Positions 43,453 through 53,032 are shown, counted from the stretch's first letter. The stretch: DNA of 64,000 bases from Bradyrhizobium sp. WBOS07 (GCF_024585165.1 NZ_CP029008.1:930001-994000), one strand, 5' to 3'. Program-made: numbers and translations. The notes: generated by a model not told the origin, from the letters alone.

Positions 43453-44886
43453 CTAGATCACAGCCGCGACAGAAGCAGCGTGAATGCACTCTGCCGCCGC
43501 GTTGACCGTGGTCATGGTCTTCGTCAGCTCTTCATAAACTTGGTCCTCGATCGTGACGGTTCCGAAATTCGAATCTTCGCCGTCAAATCGCCCCTGCGCC
43601 GGCTCATCGGCATGCTCGAACCAGTGATAGCCGACTACATTCGGCTTGCTGAGAGCCGCCGCAACGTAACCCTCGAAAGCTCGGGCGCGCTCTGTCTGGG
43701 TCGCCACCCGGGGGCCCCCTCCCTTCGTATTCGGCAAGCCCGCGTCGTCGCCTCGAAATGAGAATTCAGTAATGAGGCATGGCTTCCCGGCAGCAGCGTA
43801 AGCGTCAATGACCGGACCGGGGTCGAAGTCGTAGCAATTGAAGGAAATGACATCGAGATGGCGGCCGGCAGCGGCGATGACGCCTGCCGGCGGCTGATAC
43901 CCGAACCGGGATCCGAGCACGAGATGATTGGGATCGGCCGTCTTGATGGCCGAGACACACAGTTCGAAATATCTGTCGGCGACGACAGCCACGAAGGCAT
44001 CGCAATCTGCCGAGAAGGCCTCGCGGCAGGGATCTGCCAGATTGGCCTTGGTCTCGAGAGCGTCGTTCAAGACGCCGGGACGAAGCCTGACGAACGGTGC
44101 TGCGACATGTTCGATTCTGCCGAGCTCCTGCCAGGATCGCGCCTGAGTGCGCCAGACCGCATTGAACTGATCAAAATCCCGATAGCGCGCCTGCAGTCCC
44201 ACGATAGCGGCACCCCTGCCAGGTCGACGAGACGGCAGATTCAGGAACAGCGTCAGAAGCTCGTCGGTATTGCGCCAGTCGGGTGACCAGTAGAGCTCAT
44301 TATCGATGAAGGTCCCGAGCAAGCCGGGATCATTGCGGCGATGCCGGCAACGCTGATCGGCGCTCGCGCGGATATGCGCCGAGAATTCGGGATCGAAAAC
44401 ATCAGGGAAGACTTGATCGCGCCGGTGCAGGCGGAAGGACGCGCCGAGCTCCGCGATCGGCGTGGTTGCCAGCAAGTGCGACCCCGAGCTGGCAACGAGT
44501 TCGTCCGACCAGCAGCCGACCGTGTTGAAGGCCCAGCTTGCCAGCCGGTCAGACACGGCCGTGCGCCAGATCTGCAGGCTGCCATACTTGGCCCGGCAGG
44601 CCTCGGCATAGGGCACGCGCTCGCTCCCCCCAATGCGTTCCTGATCGAAGCGGATCGTATTGACCCCCTTCGAGAGGAATCGGCCTCCGTCCGGATCGAC
44701 GAGCCAGAATACGCCATTGCGCTCGGCGACGCGAAAGTAGCCGCTCCCGCTGAGGTCGCCGTCAACGACCCCGCCCCATCTGGTTCTCTGCAATTGCGGC
44801 CCCCGGCAACGGTCTTGGGATGTCAATCCTTTGCATGGCCGCGCCGGAACTCGTTGAGCTATCTCAATACCGTCCGGAACCTGCAT
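43453..44886 (-). CDS. Clan GH-A type glycoside hydrolase, agarase/GH42-like TIM barrel
   Basis: The 477-residue protein (MQVPDGIEIAQ start; an upstream TTG is possible) has NGVFWLVDPDGGRFLSKGVNTIRFD, the lead strand of agarase-like barrels. Two carboxylates are in the expected places for a retaining clan GH-A enzyme: E197 in FIDNELYW (acid/base) and E374 in CLITEFSF (nucleophile). VVGYHWFEHADEP near the end fits the last barrel strand. No signal peptide is clear. It is divergent from a GH1 gene 50 bases away. Substrate unknown; a beta-galactoside or beta-glucoside polymer fragment is plausible. Confidence 0.7.
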   Translation of the reverse strand: MQVPDGIEIAQRVPARPCKGLTSQDRCRGPQLQRTRWGGVVDGDLSGSGYFRVAERNGVFWLVDPDGGRFLSKGVNTIRFDQERIGGSERVPYAEACRAKYGSLQIWRTAVSDRLASWAFNTVGCWSDELVASSGSHLLATTPIAELGASFRLHRRDQVFPDVFDPEFSAHIRASADQRCRHRRNDPGLLGTFIDNELYWSPDWRNTDELLTLFLNLPSRRPGRGAAIVGLQARYRDFDQFNAVWRTQARSWQELGRIEHVAAPFVRLRPGVLNDALETKANLADPCREAFSADCDAFVAVVADRYFELCVSAIKTADPNHLVLGSRFGYQPPAGVIAAAGRHLDVISFNCYDFDPGPVIDAYAAAGKPCLITEFSFRGDDAGLPNTKGGGPRVATQTERARAFEGYVAAALSKPNVVGYHWFEHADEPAQGRFDGEDSNFGTVTIEDQVYEELTKTMTTVNAAAECIHAASVAAVI

Positions 44887-44936
44887 GATTACCAATGTCG
44901 CGACAATCACGGCGGGCTGGAGCAAGCAGGTCGTTC

Positions 44937-46274
44937 ATGGCGACAACGCAACTGGCGGACACCACGAGCCTGCGCCCGGATTTCATCTGGGGCGTTTCCA
45001 CCTCGAGCTTCCAGATCGAGGGCGCGACGCGGGAGGACGGCCGCGGGCTCAGCGTCTGGGATATCTACTGTCAGAGCGGTGCCATCAAGAATCACGATAC
45101 CGGCGATGTCGCGTGCGACCATTATCATCGCTATCGCGAGGATGTCGGCCTGATGAAGGCCCTGGGCGTGCAGGCTTACCGGTTCTCGGTGGCCTGGCCG
45201 CGCGTGCTGCCGCAAGGGACGGGCTCCGCCAACGAGGCTGGCCTTGCATTCTACGAGCGCTTGATCGACGCGCTCTTGGCCGCCGGAATCGAGCCATGGC
45301 TGTGCCTCTATCATTGGGACCTGCCCCAGGCCCTGGAGGAGCGGGGCGGCTGGCTGAACCGGGAGTCCACGACTTGGTTCGCCGACTACGCGGCTCTGGC
45401 CGCCAGGCGCTTTGGCGACCGGGTCAAGCGGTTTGCGACATTCAACGAGCCGTCCATCTTCACTCTCTTCGGCCGCTCGCTCGGCAAGCGGGATCGCGGA
45501 AGCGAAGATGAGCTCCACCGCATGATCCACCACGTCAATCTCGCGCACGGGGCTGCCGTGGACGTGCTGCGCGCGAGCGTCGCTGGCGCCTCGATCGGAT
45601 GCATTCACAACCGGCAGCCCTGTCGGCCCTCCAGCGCAAGCGAAGCCGATGCGGCTGCGGCGGCGCGCCTGAGCATGTATTGGAATGATGTCTTTCCCGA
45701 TCCGCAATGCGTTGGCGCTTACCCTGCGTCGATGCGGACAGCGATCGAGCCGCATATGCAACCCGGCGATATGGCGCGCATCTGCCGTCCGGTCGATTGG
45801 TTTGGACTGAACCATTACAGTCCGGTCTATGTGAAGGCGAACGCGGATTCGATGCTGGGTTACGACTTCGGCGACAAGCCTGCCGGCACCCCCTTGACGC
45901 CGATCGGCTGGCCGATCGACCCCGAGGCTTTCCGGCAAACCCTCGAGTCCGTCCACGCGCGTTATGGGCTGCCGATCTACGTCCTCGAAAACGGATACGG
46001 CAGCTTCGACGAGCCCGACCAAACGGGTTCGGTGAACGATGGCGACCGAATTGATTTCCTGAAGGCCTATATCGAGGCGATGAATGCCGCCGCCTCCAGC
46101 GGAGCCGATCTGCGCGGCTATTTCATCTGGTCGCTGCTCGACAATTTCGAATGGGATTCCGGGTACAGCAACAGGTTCGGCCTCGCCTATGTGGACTATG
46201 TCTCGCTGCGGCGGATACCGAAGGCTTCATTCGGCTGGTACGCCGAACTCATCAAGGCGTGGCGCTCGTCATGA
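44937..46274 (+). CDS. GH1 family beta-glucosidase
   Basis: The 445-residue enzyme is close to the usual GH1 length. FIWGVSTSSFQIEGA at the N-terminus, the acid/base E171 in TFNEPS and the nucleophile E351 in YVLENGYG are the family's hallmarks, with WFGLNHYSPVYV and YFIWSLLDNFEW completing the barrel. It hydrolyses beta-linked glucosides inside the cell. Start ATG 44937; an earlier ATG at 44895 would overlap the divergent gene more. Its stop is overlapped by the ATG of a broken glucokinase-like gene, the natural next step for released glucose. Confidence 0.93.
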   Translation: MATTQLADTTSLRPDFIWGVSTSSFQIEGATREDGRGLSVWDIYCQSGAIKNHDTGDVACDHYHRYREDVGLMKALGVQAYRFSVAWPRVLPQGTGSANEAGLAFYERLIDALLAAGIEPWLCLYHWDLPQALEERGGWLNRESTTWFADYAALAARRFGDRVKRFATFNEPSIFTLFGRSLGKRDRGSEDELHRMIHHVNLAHGAAVDVLRASVAGASIGCIHNRQPCRPSSASEADAAAAARLSMYWNDVFPDPQCVGAYPASMRTAIEPHMQPGDMARICRPVDWFGLNHYSPVYVKANADSMLGYDFGDKPAGTPLTPIGWPIDPEAFRQTLESVHARYGLPIYVLENGYGSFDEPDQTGSVNDGDRIDFLKAYIEAMNAAASSGADLRGYFIWSLLDNFEWDSGYSNRFGLAYVDYVSLRRIPKASFGWYAELIKAWRSS

Positions 46275-46345
46275 CGGCCACTTCTTCGACGACCGCCATT
46301 CTGCTCGCAGGCCATCGGGGGGACCAACGCTCGCCTCTCGAGCGG
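46271..46345 (+). pseudogene. glk: Stub of a glucokinase gene
   Basis: The ATG at 46271 forms ATGA with the GH1 stop. It reads MTATSSTTAILLA, then a one-base shift at about 46310, then AIGGTNARL in the next frame. Together these give LLA(D)IGGTNAR, the ATP-site start of bacterial glucokinase, with Ala for the usual Asp. After about 46345 nothing glucokinase-like continues, and the tRNA gene starts at 46452. The gene has lost nearly all of its length. Confidence 0.55.
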
Positions 46346-46451
46346 CAGCATGGGCTCTGCCCCGTCTTCCGTCGAACAGCCTGCTGCAGCTTGGCGGACG
46401 AGAGCGCATCGCGGGCTACGAGAAGAAGGCGCCGATCGGATTTTTCAAAGC

Positions 46452-46541
46452 TGGCGGAGAGGGAGGGATTCGAACCCCCGATAGGCTTGCACCTATGCCG
46501 CATTTCGAGTGCGGTGCATTCAACCACTCTGCCACCTCTCC
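46452..46541 (-). tRNA. tRNA-Ser(CGA)
   Basis: The minus strand folds as a 90-base class II tRNA: acceptor stem GGAGAGG with CCTCTCC, discriminator G and encoded CCA. The anticodon loop is CTCGAAA in stem CCGCA/TGCGG, so the anticodon is CGA, reading UCG. A long variable arm (ATAGG...CCTAT) and the T arm GGGGGTTCGAATCCCTC are clear. Its 3' end faces the glycosidase block, the usual side for island insertion. Confidence 0.96.
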
Positions 46542-46948
46542 TGAAGGCGCCATATAGAGGCAGGGCCCCTGTGGTTGGGGGCGTTAATAGGCGAGGATGG
46601 CCGGCCAGACAAGGCGCGGGAGACGAAAATCAGACCGGTTTTCCAGGTCCGTCCTGGGATGTTGCGGTGGCGTCGAGGCCAATTGCGGATTTGGGCGGCA
46701 CTTTGAGGAAAATGGGCCGCTTCTCAGCCGGCGCGCCGGCCGGGCCGCGCACGGGTGCCGAATCACCGATCTGGTCGGAAAAACGGGGTGGGACCGCCAG
46801 ACGCGGTAAACACTGGCGGTCCCGGTGCCGCTCATTGAAACTCTGGCCGTGAAGGGCGGCTTCGCCGGCCAGGCGAGGCGACGATTCGACCCTAGCGTGC
46901 GGCGGCCGGTGCGCAACGCAATCCGGTCCTTAACCTAACCGGTCAAGG
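46542..46948. other. 407-base gap between tRNA-Ser and the ROK gene
   Basis: Next to the tRNA, CTATATGG (minus strand, about 46549-46556) may be its -10 box. The remainder is GC-rich with short unsupported frames and no clear repeat. Confidence 0.4.
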
Positions 46949-48088
46949 TTACTCGTCGTCGTTCTTCTTGCTGTCTTTACCCTTCTTCTTTCCATTCTCC
47001 GTGGAATCCCGGTCCTTGCCGTTCTCCTTGCGGCGGTTGGTGAAGCGGGCATTGCCGAGGCCGGTGCCGATGGTGAGCACGCCCCAGCGCTCGACGTCCT
47101 GCATGAACGGCACCTCGGAGAGGCCCTGCACCACGCCGTCATTGTGCATCAGGATCGCGGTGTCGTGCTCGCCGATCTGCGGAATGCCCTCGAGCAGGCT
47201 CGCCGGCAGGTTGAACTTGCTGCTCTCCCAATTGCCGGGAAGATTCTGCGCGCCCTTCTCGATCGAGCCGTCGGCGTTGATCACGCCGGGACAGGCGATG
47301 CCGATGAAGGGGGCGAGCTTGTAGCCTTCCTTATCGGCCTCCGTGATCAGCCCCTTCAGCATCTTGGTGAGCCGCTTCACCGCGCCTTCGCGCGTCGGCT
47401 CGTCGTCGGCATGGCGCCACAGCTCGGAATGCACCACCTTGGCTTTCGACAGGTCCTTGGCTTTTTTCCAGCCGGTTTCCACCAGGCCGCAGCGGATGTT
47501 GGTGCCGCCGATGTCGACGGCAATGATGCTGTCATGGGCCTCGAAGATCCAGGACGGCGCCAGATGCAGCGCGCCGATCAGGCCGGCTTCATCGGGGTGA
47601 TGGCGGATCGGCATCATGTCGATCTTGAAGTCGTCGGATTTGAGGATGATCTCGGCGCGCGCGATCGCGAGCTCGCCGAGCCGGGAATCGCGGAAACCGC
47701 CGCCAACGATGATGCGCTCGGTCTTGGCCCAGGCCTTGGTCTTGAGGAAGCGGCGCGTGACATAAGCGAGCTCCTGGGCGAAATCCTCGATCGCGCTGTG
47801 CACCACGGCCGCGGCCTCGGCGTCGTCGCCGATCATGATGGCATCCAGCGTCTTCTTGTTGATCTCCTCCGTCGGCACCTTCCCGAACGGGTCCTCGCCG
47901 GTCTTGCGCAGCGGCTTGCGCCAGCCCTCGAGGATGTCGCGGAACGCGCCTTTGCTGGCGCGGTCGCCGAGGAAGCCGTCCTCGTCCTTGATCTCGATGT
48001 TGAAGCTGTCGATGTCCACCGACGGCAGCCGCTCGGCGCCGTGATGGGCGATGCCCGTCGTCGTCTTGACCAGTTCGTCCGTTGCCAT
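46949..48088 (-). CDS. ROK-family (ASKHA) protein with circularly permuted motif order
   Basis: The 379-residue protein carries every main ROK block, but in shifted order. Residues 90-176 match the normal C-terminal half: AIEDFAQELAYVTRRFL, IIVGGGFRDSRLGELAI (125-141) and DEAGLIGALHL (166-176). Then follow VDIGGTNIRCGLVE (191-204, normally the N-terminus), IACPGVINADGSI (264-276), NLPGNW (282-287), the catalytic-type N316-D317, and LTIGTGLGNARF (338-349), normally mid-protein. The zinc motif CxCGxxGC is absent. The end (351-379) is a charged Lys/Asp tail. The break falls in the loop after the TGxG motif. Substrate unknown; both lobes are present, so a kinase fold is possible. Confidence 0.8.
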   Translation of the reverse strand: MATDELVKTTTGIAHHGAERLPSVDIDSFNIEIKDEDGFLGDRASKGAFRDILEGWRKPLRKTGEDPFGKVPTEEINKKTLDAIMIGDDAEAAAVVHSAIEDFAQELAYVTRRFLKTKAWAKTERIIVGGGFRDSRLGELAIARAEIILKSDDFKIDMMPIRHHPDEAGLIGALHLAPSWIFEAHDSIIAVDIGGTNIRCGLVETGWKKAKDLSKAKVVHSELWRHADDEPTREGAVKRLTKMLKGLITEADKEGYKLAPFIGIACPGVINADGSIEKGAQNLPGNWESSKFNLPASLLEGIPQIGEHDTAILMHNDGVVQGLSEVPFMQDVERWGVLTIGTGLGNARFTNRRKENGKDRDSTENGKKKGKDSKKNDDE

Positions 48089-48228
48089 TGAAGAGCCCTT
48101 GCCCGCTTACCTGTTCCGGCCGGGACAACGGCGCGGGAACCGGTTTGTTGCAACGGCCGCCGAATTTCGCATGAAAGCCGGCAGCCCGGCCAAATCCTTC
48201 AAATCCGGGCCTTTTTCCGCGGTTTTCC

Positions 48229-48256
48229 TTGACTTGCGGCCGATGGCGGCTATAAG
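48229..48256 (+). promoter_or_regulatory. Sigma-70-type promoter of rplU-rpmA
   Basis: TTGACT (48229-48234) and TATAAG (48251-48256) are spaced by 16 bases, close to consensus and in the right place for rplU. Transcription would start near 48263 and give a leader of about 155 bases. Confidence 0.65.
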
Positions 48257-48262
48257 TCCCAC

Positions 48263-48419
48263 AGTCGGGGCGGGGCGTTTCTCGCGCCGCTTGTTTTTGC
48301 GTGGGTTTTCAAGGGGATAAGCCCCACCCGCACAAAACGCAGATAAACCCGTAGCGACTGACAAAAAGCCGGCCCGGACAATCTGTCACGAGGCCGGGAT
48401 TGAACACGGAGAAAGAACG
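48263..48419 (+). promoter_or_regulatory. Structured 5' leader of rplU
   Basis: The leader contains nested complementary segments: GCGTGGGT (48299-48306) with ACCCGCAC (about 48328), enclosing GGGG-ATAA-GCCCC, and CCGGCC (about 48370) with GGCCGG (about 48391) just ahead of the GGAGAAAG ribosome site. Such folding could let a ribosomal protein control its own translation. This is inference from complementarity by eye. Confidence 0.4.
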
Positions 48420-48806
48420 ATGTTCGCAGTCATCAAAACCGGCGGCAAGCAATACCGCGTCGTGCCGGATGATGTTCTCGAAGTAGGCAAGATCGAAGGC
48501 GAAGTCGGCTCGATCGTGCAGTTGAATGAAGTTCTGGTGGTCGGCGGCGACACGCCGGTGCTGGGCATTCCCACGGTCGCAGGCGCGTCCGTTGCGGTCG
48601 AGGTGCTCGACCACAAGCGCGGCCCCAAGGTCATCGCGTTCAAGAAGCGCCGCCGCAAGAATTCGCGCCGCAAGCGCGGCTATCGCGACGAGATCACGGT
48701 TCTGCGCGTCAGCGAGATCCTGACCGACGGCGCCAAGCCCACCAAGGGCCCGCGTCCGAAGCGGGAGAAGGTGGCGAAGGAGCCGGCCGCGGAAGCCGCC
48801 GAGTAA
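48420..48806 (+). CDS. rplU: 50S ribosomal protein L21
   Basis: The 128-residue protein starts [31 protein letters not shown] and contains [27 protein letters not shown], the rRNA-binding L21 signature. The core is followed by a 25-residue Lys/Ala/Glu tail common in alphaproteobacteria. GGAGAAAG precedes the ATG. It is first in the rplU-rpmA operon, with a good promoter at 48229. It binds 23S rRNA in the large subunit. Confidence 0.97.
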   Translation: MFAVIKTGGKQYRVVPDDVLEVGKIEGEVGSIVQLNEVLVVGGDTPVLGIPTVAGASVAVEVLDHKRGPKVIAFKKRRRKNSRRKRGYRDEITVLRVSEILTDGAKPTKGPRPKREKVAKEPAAEAAE

Positions 48807-48909
48807 CGCAAGATCGATCACGCCCGTTCACGAATTGAGGCGTGAGACATTTTGAAATGATTCCGTCAAGGAATTGACCTAGACATACGCAGGATTTCGG
48901 AGACGAGCC

Positions 48910-49179
48910 ATGGCTCACAAAAAAGCAGGCGGTTCATCGCGTAACGGACGCGATTCCAAGGGCAAGCGCCTCGGTATCAAGGCGTTCGGCGGGGAGCTCG
49001 TCACTCCCGGCAACATCATTGCGCGTCAGCGCGGCACCACCTGGCACCCCGGCCTTAATGTCGGCATGGGCACGGACCATACCCTGTTCGCCAAGATCGA
49101 GGGTCGTGTTGCGTTCCAGGCCAAAGCCAACGGCCGCACCTTCGTATCGGTACTCCCGATCGCAGAGGCTGCTGAATAG
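48910..49179 (+). CDS. rpmA: 50S ribosomal protein L27
   Basis: The 89-residue protein starts [29 protein letters not shown], the L27 signature whose N-terminal arm reaches the peptidyl-transferase centre. [16 protein letters not shown] text ([16 protein letters not shown]) and the FVSVLP end are normal. GGAGACGAG precedes the ATG. It follows rplU by 103 bases and is ended by a strong hairpin-T terminator at 49253. Confidence 0.97.
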   Translation: MAHKKAGGSSRNGRDSKGKRLGIKAFGGELVTPGNIIARQRGTTWHPGLNVGMGTDHTLFAKIEGRVAFQAKANGRTFVSVLPIAEAAE

Positions 49180-49252
49180 ACGGTGGATCAAATGGAGTCC
49201 GCCGGTCCCGACTGAACCGGCGGAGTCCAGATCCTAGCGATCGAAGGCTCCA

Positions 49253-49282
49253 GGGGAGGCGGGAAACCGGCCTCCCCTTTTC
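49253..49282 (+). terminator. Rho-independent terminator after rpmA
   Basis: GGGGAGGC (49253-49260) pairs with GCCTCCCC (49270-49277) over a nine-base loop, followed by TTTTCTTTT. It ends the rplU-rpmA transcript and separates it from the acetyltransferase gene. Confidence 0.85.
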
Positions 49283-49328
49283 TTTTGACTTGCTCACTTT
49301 GACTTAGTGACTTCTAGCGGAGCCGGAC

Positions 49329-49922
49329 ATGTTGCAGGATTTCTCGAGCGTGACCTTGGCCGAGGCGAGACCCAGCGTCGTCGCCACCGAGCGGCTGACT
49401 TTGCGGCGGCCGACGCTGGCCGACGTCAGGACCATCGCCCGGCTCGCCAACGACCGCCGCGTCGCGGAAAACACCCGCCGCCTGCCGCACCCCTATTCGC
49501 AGGACGACGCCGTCGAGTTCATCCGCGCCACCGCCGCGCTCGGAGCTGAGACCGTATTCCTGATCGAGCACGATAACGGCCCGGTCGGCATGGTCGGCAT
49601 CGACTGCTCGACACCAGGCAATGCCGAGCTCGGCTACTGGCTCGGCGTCGAGCATTGGGGCCGGGGCTTTGCGACCGAAGCCGCACGCGGCGCGATCGAC
49701 TTCTTCTTCGAGGAGTTCGAGGACGAGCATCTCTATGCGGGTGCGCGCGTCACCAACCCCGCCTCGCGCAAGGTGCTGGAGAAGTGCGGCTTCCAATGGA
49801 GCGGCGTCCAGCTGCATCGATTCCTGGCGCTGGGCTCCTCGACGCCGGTCGATTGCTTCCGCCTGTCGCGCGGCGTGTGGGCCTCGCTGAAGAGCTGGAG
49901 CAGCGCGCGGCGGATGAGGTAG
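49329..49922 (+). CDS. GNAT-family N-acetyltransferase (RimJ/RimL type)
   Basis: The 197-residue protein has ATERLTLRRPTLADVRTIARLANDRRVAENTRRLP at the N-terminus and the acetyl-CoA site in AELGYWLGVEHWGRGFATEAARGAIDF (about 98-124), with NPASRKVLEKCGFQ as the closing strand-helix. This pattern fits the RimJ/RimL branch that acetylates ribosomal-protein N-termini or small molecules. Genes of this type commonly lie between rpmA and obgE in rhizobia. It has its own transcript after the rpmA terminator. Substrate unknown. Confidence 0.88.
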   Translation: MLQDFSSVTLAEARPSVVATERLTLRRPTLADVRTIARLANDRRVAENTRRLPHPYSQDDAVEFIRATAALGAETVFLIEHDNGPVGMVGIDCSTPGNAELGYWLGVEHWGRGFATEAARGAIDFFFEEFEDEHLYAGARVTNPASRKVLEKCGFQWSGVQLHRFLALGSSTPVDCFRLSRGVWASLKSWSSARRMR

Positions 49923-49947
49923 GCGCGCTGCAGCGCCATTCACGACT

Positions 49948-50094
49948 GTCATCCCGGGGCGCGGCAAAGCCGCGAGCCCGGGATCCATAATCCCGGAGCG
50001 GAATGTGAGGCAAAGCGCCCACTCCGAGTTTTCGCAACACGACGTCCTGTGGGTATGGATCCCGGGCTCGCGCTTTGCGCGCCCCGGGATGACG
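49948..50094. repeat. Intergenic palindromic repeat (family D, copy 2)
   Basis: GTCATCCCGGGGCGCG on the left mirrors CGCGCCCCGGGATGAC on the right, with GGGATCCAT/ATGGATCCC inside. It fills the gap between convergent genes. Confidence 0.8.
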
Positions 50095-50106
50095 TTGTGA
50101 GTGTGG

Positions 50107-51021
50107 CTACGCTGGCGGGTTCACTTCCTCACTCGGACGCCCCAGATCCCGCTCGCGCAGATAAATATAGAACCCGGCGCCGATGATGATCGCGGCGCCG
50201 ACGAGGGTTGCGACCGACGGCACGTCGCCGAACACGACGAAGCCGAAGATCACGGCCCAGACGATCATCGAATATTGGTACGGCACCACGACGCTGGCCG
50301 GCGCCAGCTTGAGCGAGCGGTTGACGCAGAACAGCGCGGTGACCGAAACCAGCCCGGCGGCCGCGAAGATGACGAGGCTGCCAGGGGTCGGCGGCACCCA
50401 GTTGAAGGCCGACAGCACCGCGCCCAGCGAGAACGTGCCGACGAATTGCGTTGACGCCATCACGATGTCGGGCGTCTTGCGCAGGCTGCGCGTGATCAGC
50501 ATCAGGGTTGCGAAGGACAGGCTGCCGCCGAGCGCGATCAGCGCCGGCAGGCTGACGGTCTGGGCCGATGGCCGCAGCGCGATCAGCACGCCGCAGAAGC
50601 CGATCAGGATCGCGGTCCAGCGCCGCCAGCCGACCTTCTCCCCCAGGAAGATCGCCGACATCGCGGTGACGAAGATCGGGCCGGCGAGATAATAGGTGAT
50701 GACGTCGGCAAGCGGCAGGTAGACGGTCGCAAGAAAGAAGGCGGCGACCTCCAGCGTCGAGAGCACGACGCGAATGAACTGCAAGCCCGGCCGTTCCAGA
50801 TGCAGAAACTGGTGACGCTGGGTCCAGATCAGCGGCGACAGCAACAGCAGCGCCGCGCAGGCGCGCAGGAACAGCAGCTGCCCCACCGAATAAGTCCCGA
50901 CCAGGAACTTGCCCATGGCATCGCCGAACGAGAACATGAAGATCGACAGCAGCATGAGCCCGATGCCGGCCAGCCGCGCGGAGCGGTCGTCATAGGCGGA
51001 GAGGTTCTTGAAGAGGGGCAT
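50107..51021 (-). CDS. EamA/DMT-family transporter
   Basis: The 304-residue protein has ten hydrophobic helices in two EamA halves (about 15-145 and 160-290). MLLSIFMFSFGDAMGKFLVGTYSVGQLLFLRA opens the first half and VVPYQYSMIVWAVIFGFVVFGDVPS lies in the second. It belongs to the RhaT/YdcZ-like exporters of small metabolites. It interrupts the usual rpmA-to-obgE run and is on the opposite strand, so it is an insertion relative to the conserved order. Substrate unknown. Confidence 0.9.
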   Translation of the reverse strand: MPLFKNLSAYDDRSARLAGIGLMLLSIFMFSFGDAMGKFLVGTYSVGQLLFLRACAALLLLSPLIWTQRHQFLHLERPGLQFIRVVLSTLEVAAFFLATVYLPLADVITYYLAGPIFVTAMSAIFLGEKVGWRRWTAILIGFCGVLIALRPSAQTVSLPALIALGGSLSFATLMLITRSLRKTPDIVMASTQFVGTFSLGAVLSAFNWVPPTPGSLVIFAAAGLVSVTALFCVNRSLKLAPASVVVPYQYSMIVWAVIFGFVVFGDVPSVATLVGAAIIIGAGFYIYLRERDLGRPSEEVNPPA

Positions 51022-51040
51022 TGCTGTCGTGGGTAGGAGC

Positions 51041-51127
51041 CGTCATTGCGAGGAGCTCTTGCGACGAAGCAATCCAGTCTGCTTCCGCAGAGACAGACTG
51101 GATTGCTTCGCTTCGCTCGCAATGACG
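51041..51127. repeat. Intergenic palindromic repeat (family G)
   Basis: CGTCATTGCGAG at the left matches CTCGCAATGACG at the right, and GAAGCAATCCAGTCTG mirrors CAGACTGGATTGCTTC inside. It lies between divergent genes. Confidence 0.8.
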
Positions 51128-51296
51128 AGCGGAGAGAGCGCGGAAATCCGACGATTAGAGTCGCCTGCGGTCGTTTTAATGACGTGGCCGCGCCGGACAA
51201 GCCCGCATCCGCCGAATTGAACGGATTGTCGCACTCATCGCATCGCGGTAGCGATAAACGCCCAGCGACCGAGAGAGCCAAGAAGAGAGCTAAGCC

Positions 51297-51779
51297 ATGA
51301 CCGATTTCGATCCCACCCAGCATCGCATGATCCCCGCGCAACGCTGGTTTGAGGATTTCGTCGTCGGCGAGCGCTTCGTGCTGCCGGGCCGCACCCAGAC
51401 GCCGGCGATCTTCGCGGCGTTCCAGACCGCGAGTGGCGACACCCATCCCGTGCATTACGACGTGGAATATTGCCGCAGCCGCGGCATGCCGCATCTGCTC
51501 GCCCACGGCTTCCAGACCCTGATCCACACCGCCCCCGGCGCCGGCCTGTTTCCGTTCATGGTCGAGGACTCCCTGGTCGGCTTCCTCGAGCAGTCGAGCC
51601 GGTTTCTCAAGCCGGTGTTCGCGGACGACACGATCTATCCGGCGCTCGAGGTCACCGAGCTCTTGCCGGGACGCACGACCGGCGCGGTGACGCTGCGCAG
51701 CACGGTGTTCAACCAGCGCAAGGAGCTGGTGCTGGAGGGGATGCAGAAATTCCTGATCCGGAAGCGGCCGGCCGGTTAA
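51297..51779 (+). CDS. MaoC-like hot-dog dehydratase/hydratase
   Basis: The 160-residue protein has FEDFVVGERFVLPGRTQTPA followed by FQTASGDTHPVHYDVEYCRSRGMPHLLAHG, the (R)-hydratase MaoC signature with the catalytic Asp-His pair (GDTHPVH). It would add water to an enoyl-CoA or a related acyl substrate. GAGAGCTAAGCC lies before the ATG. It is on the same strand as obgE, 84 bases upstream of it, and may be co-transcribed with it. The exact substrate is unclear. Confidence 0.87.
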   Translation: MTDFDPTQHRMIPAQRWFEDFVVGERFVLPGRTQTPAIFAAFQTASGDTHPVHYDVEYCRSRGMPHLLAHGFQTLIHTAPGAGLFPFMVEDSLVGFLEQSSRFLKPVFADDTIYPALEVTELLPGRTTGAVTLRSTVFNQRKELVLEGMQKFLIRKRPAG

Positions 51780-52904
<1,125 letters not shown>

Positions 52905-52919
52905 TTGTTCGCGCTTGGA

Positions 52920-53032
52920 GACCCTCATGGTGAGGAGCGCGGAACGCGCGTCTCGAACCATGAAGGCCCGGTTCTCGCGCGCGGCCATCCTTCGAGACGC
53001 CCGCTTTAGGCGGGCTCCTCAGGATGAGGGTC
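52920..53032. repeat. Intergenic palindromic repeat (family H, copy 1)
   Basis: GACCCTCATGGTGAGGAGC mirrors GCTCCTCAGGATGAGGGTC, with inner GCGTCTCGAA/TTCGAGACGC arms. It lies downstream of obgE. One arm recurs at 54759-54802. Confidence 0.8.

Noticed and set aside
46452..46541. Search for a second copy of the tRNA-Ser 3' end to mark an island boundary
   Set aside because: No repeat of GATTCGAACCCCC or neighbouring bases was seen to the left within the window.
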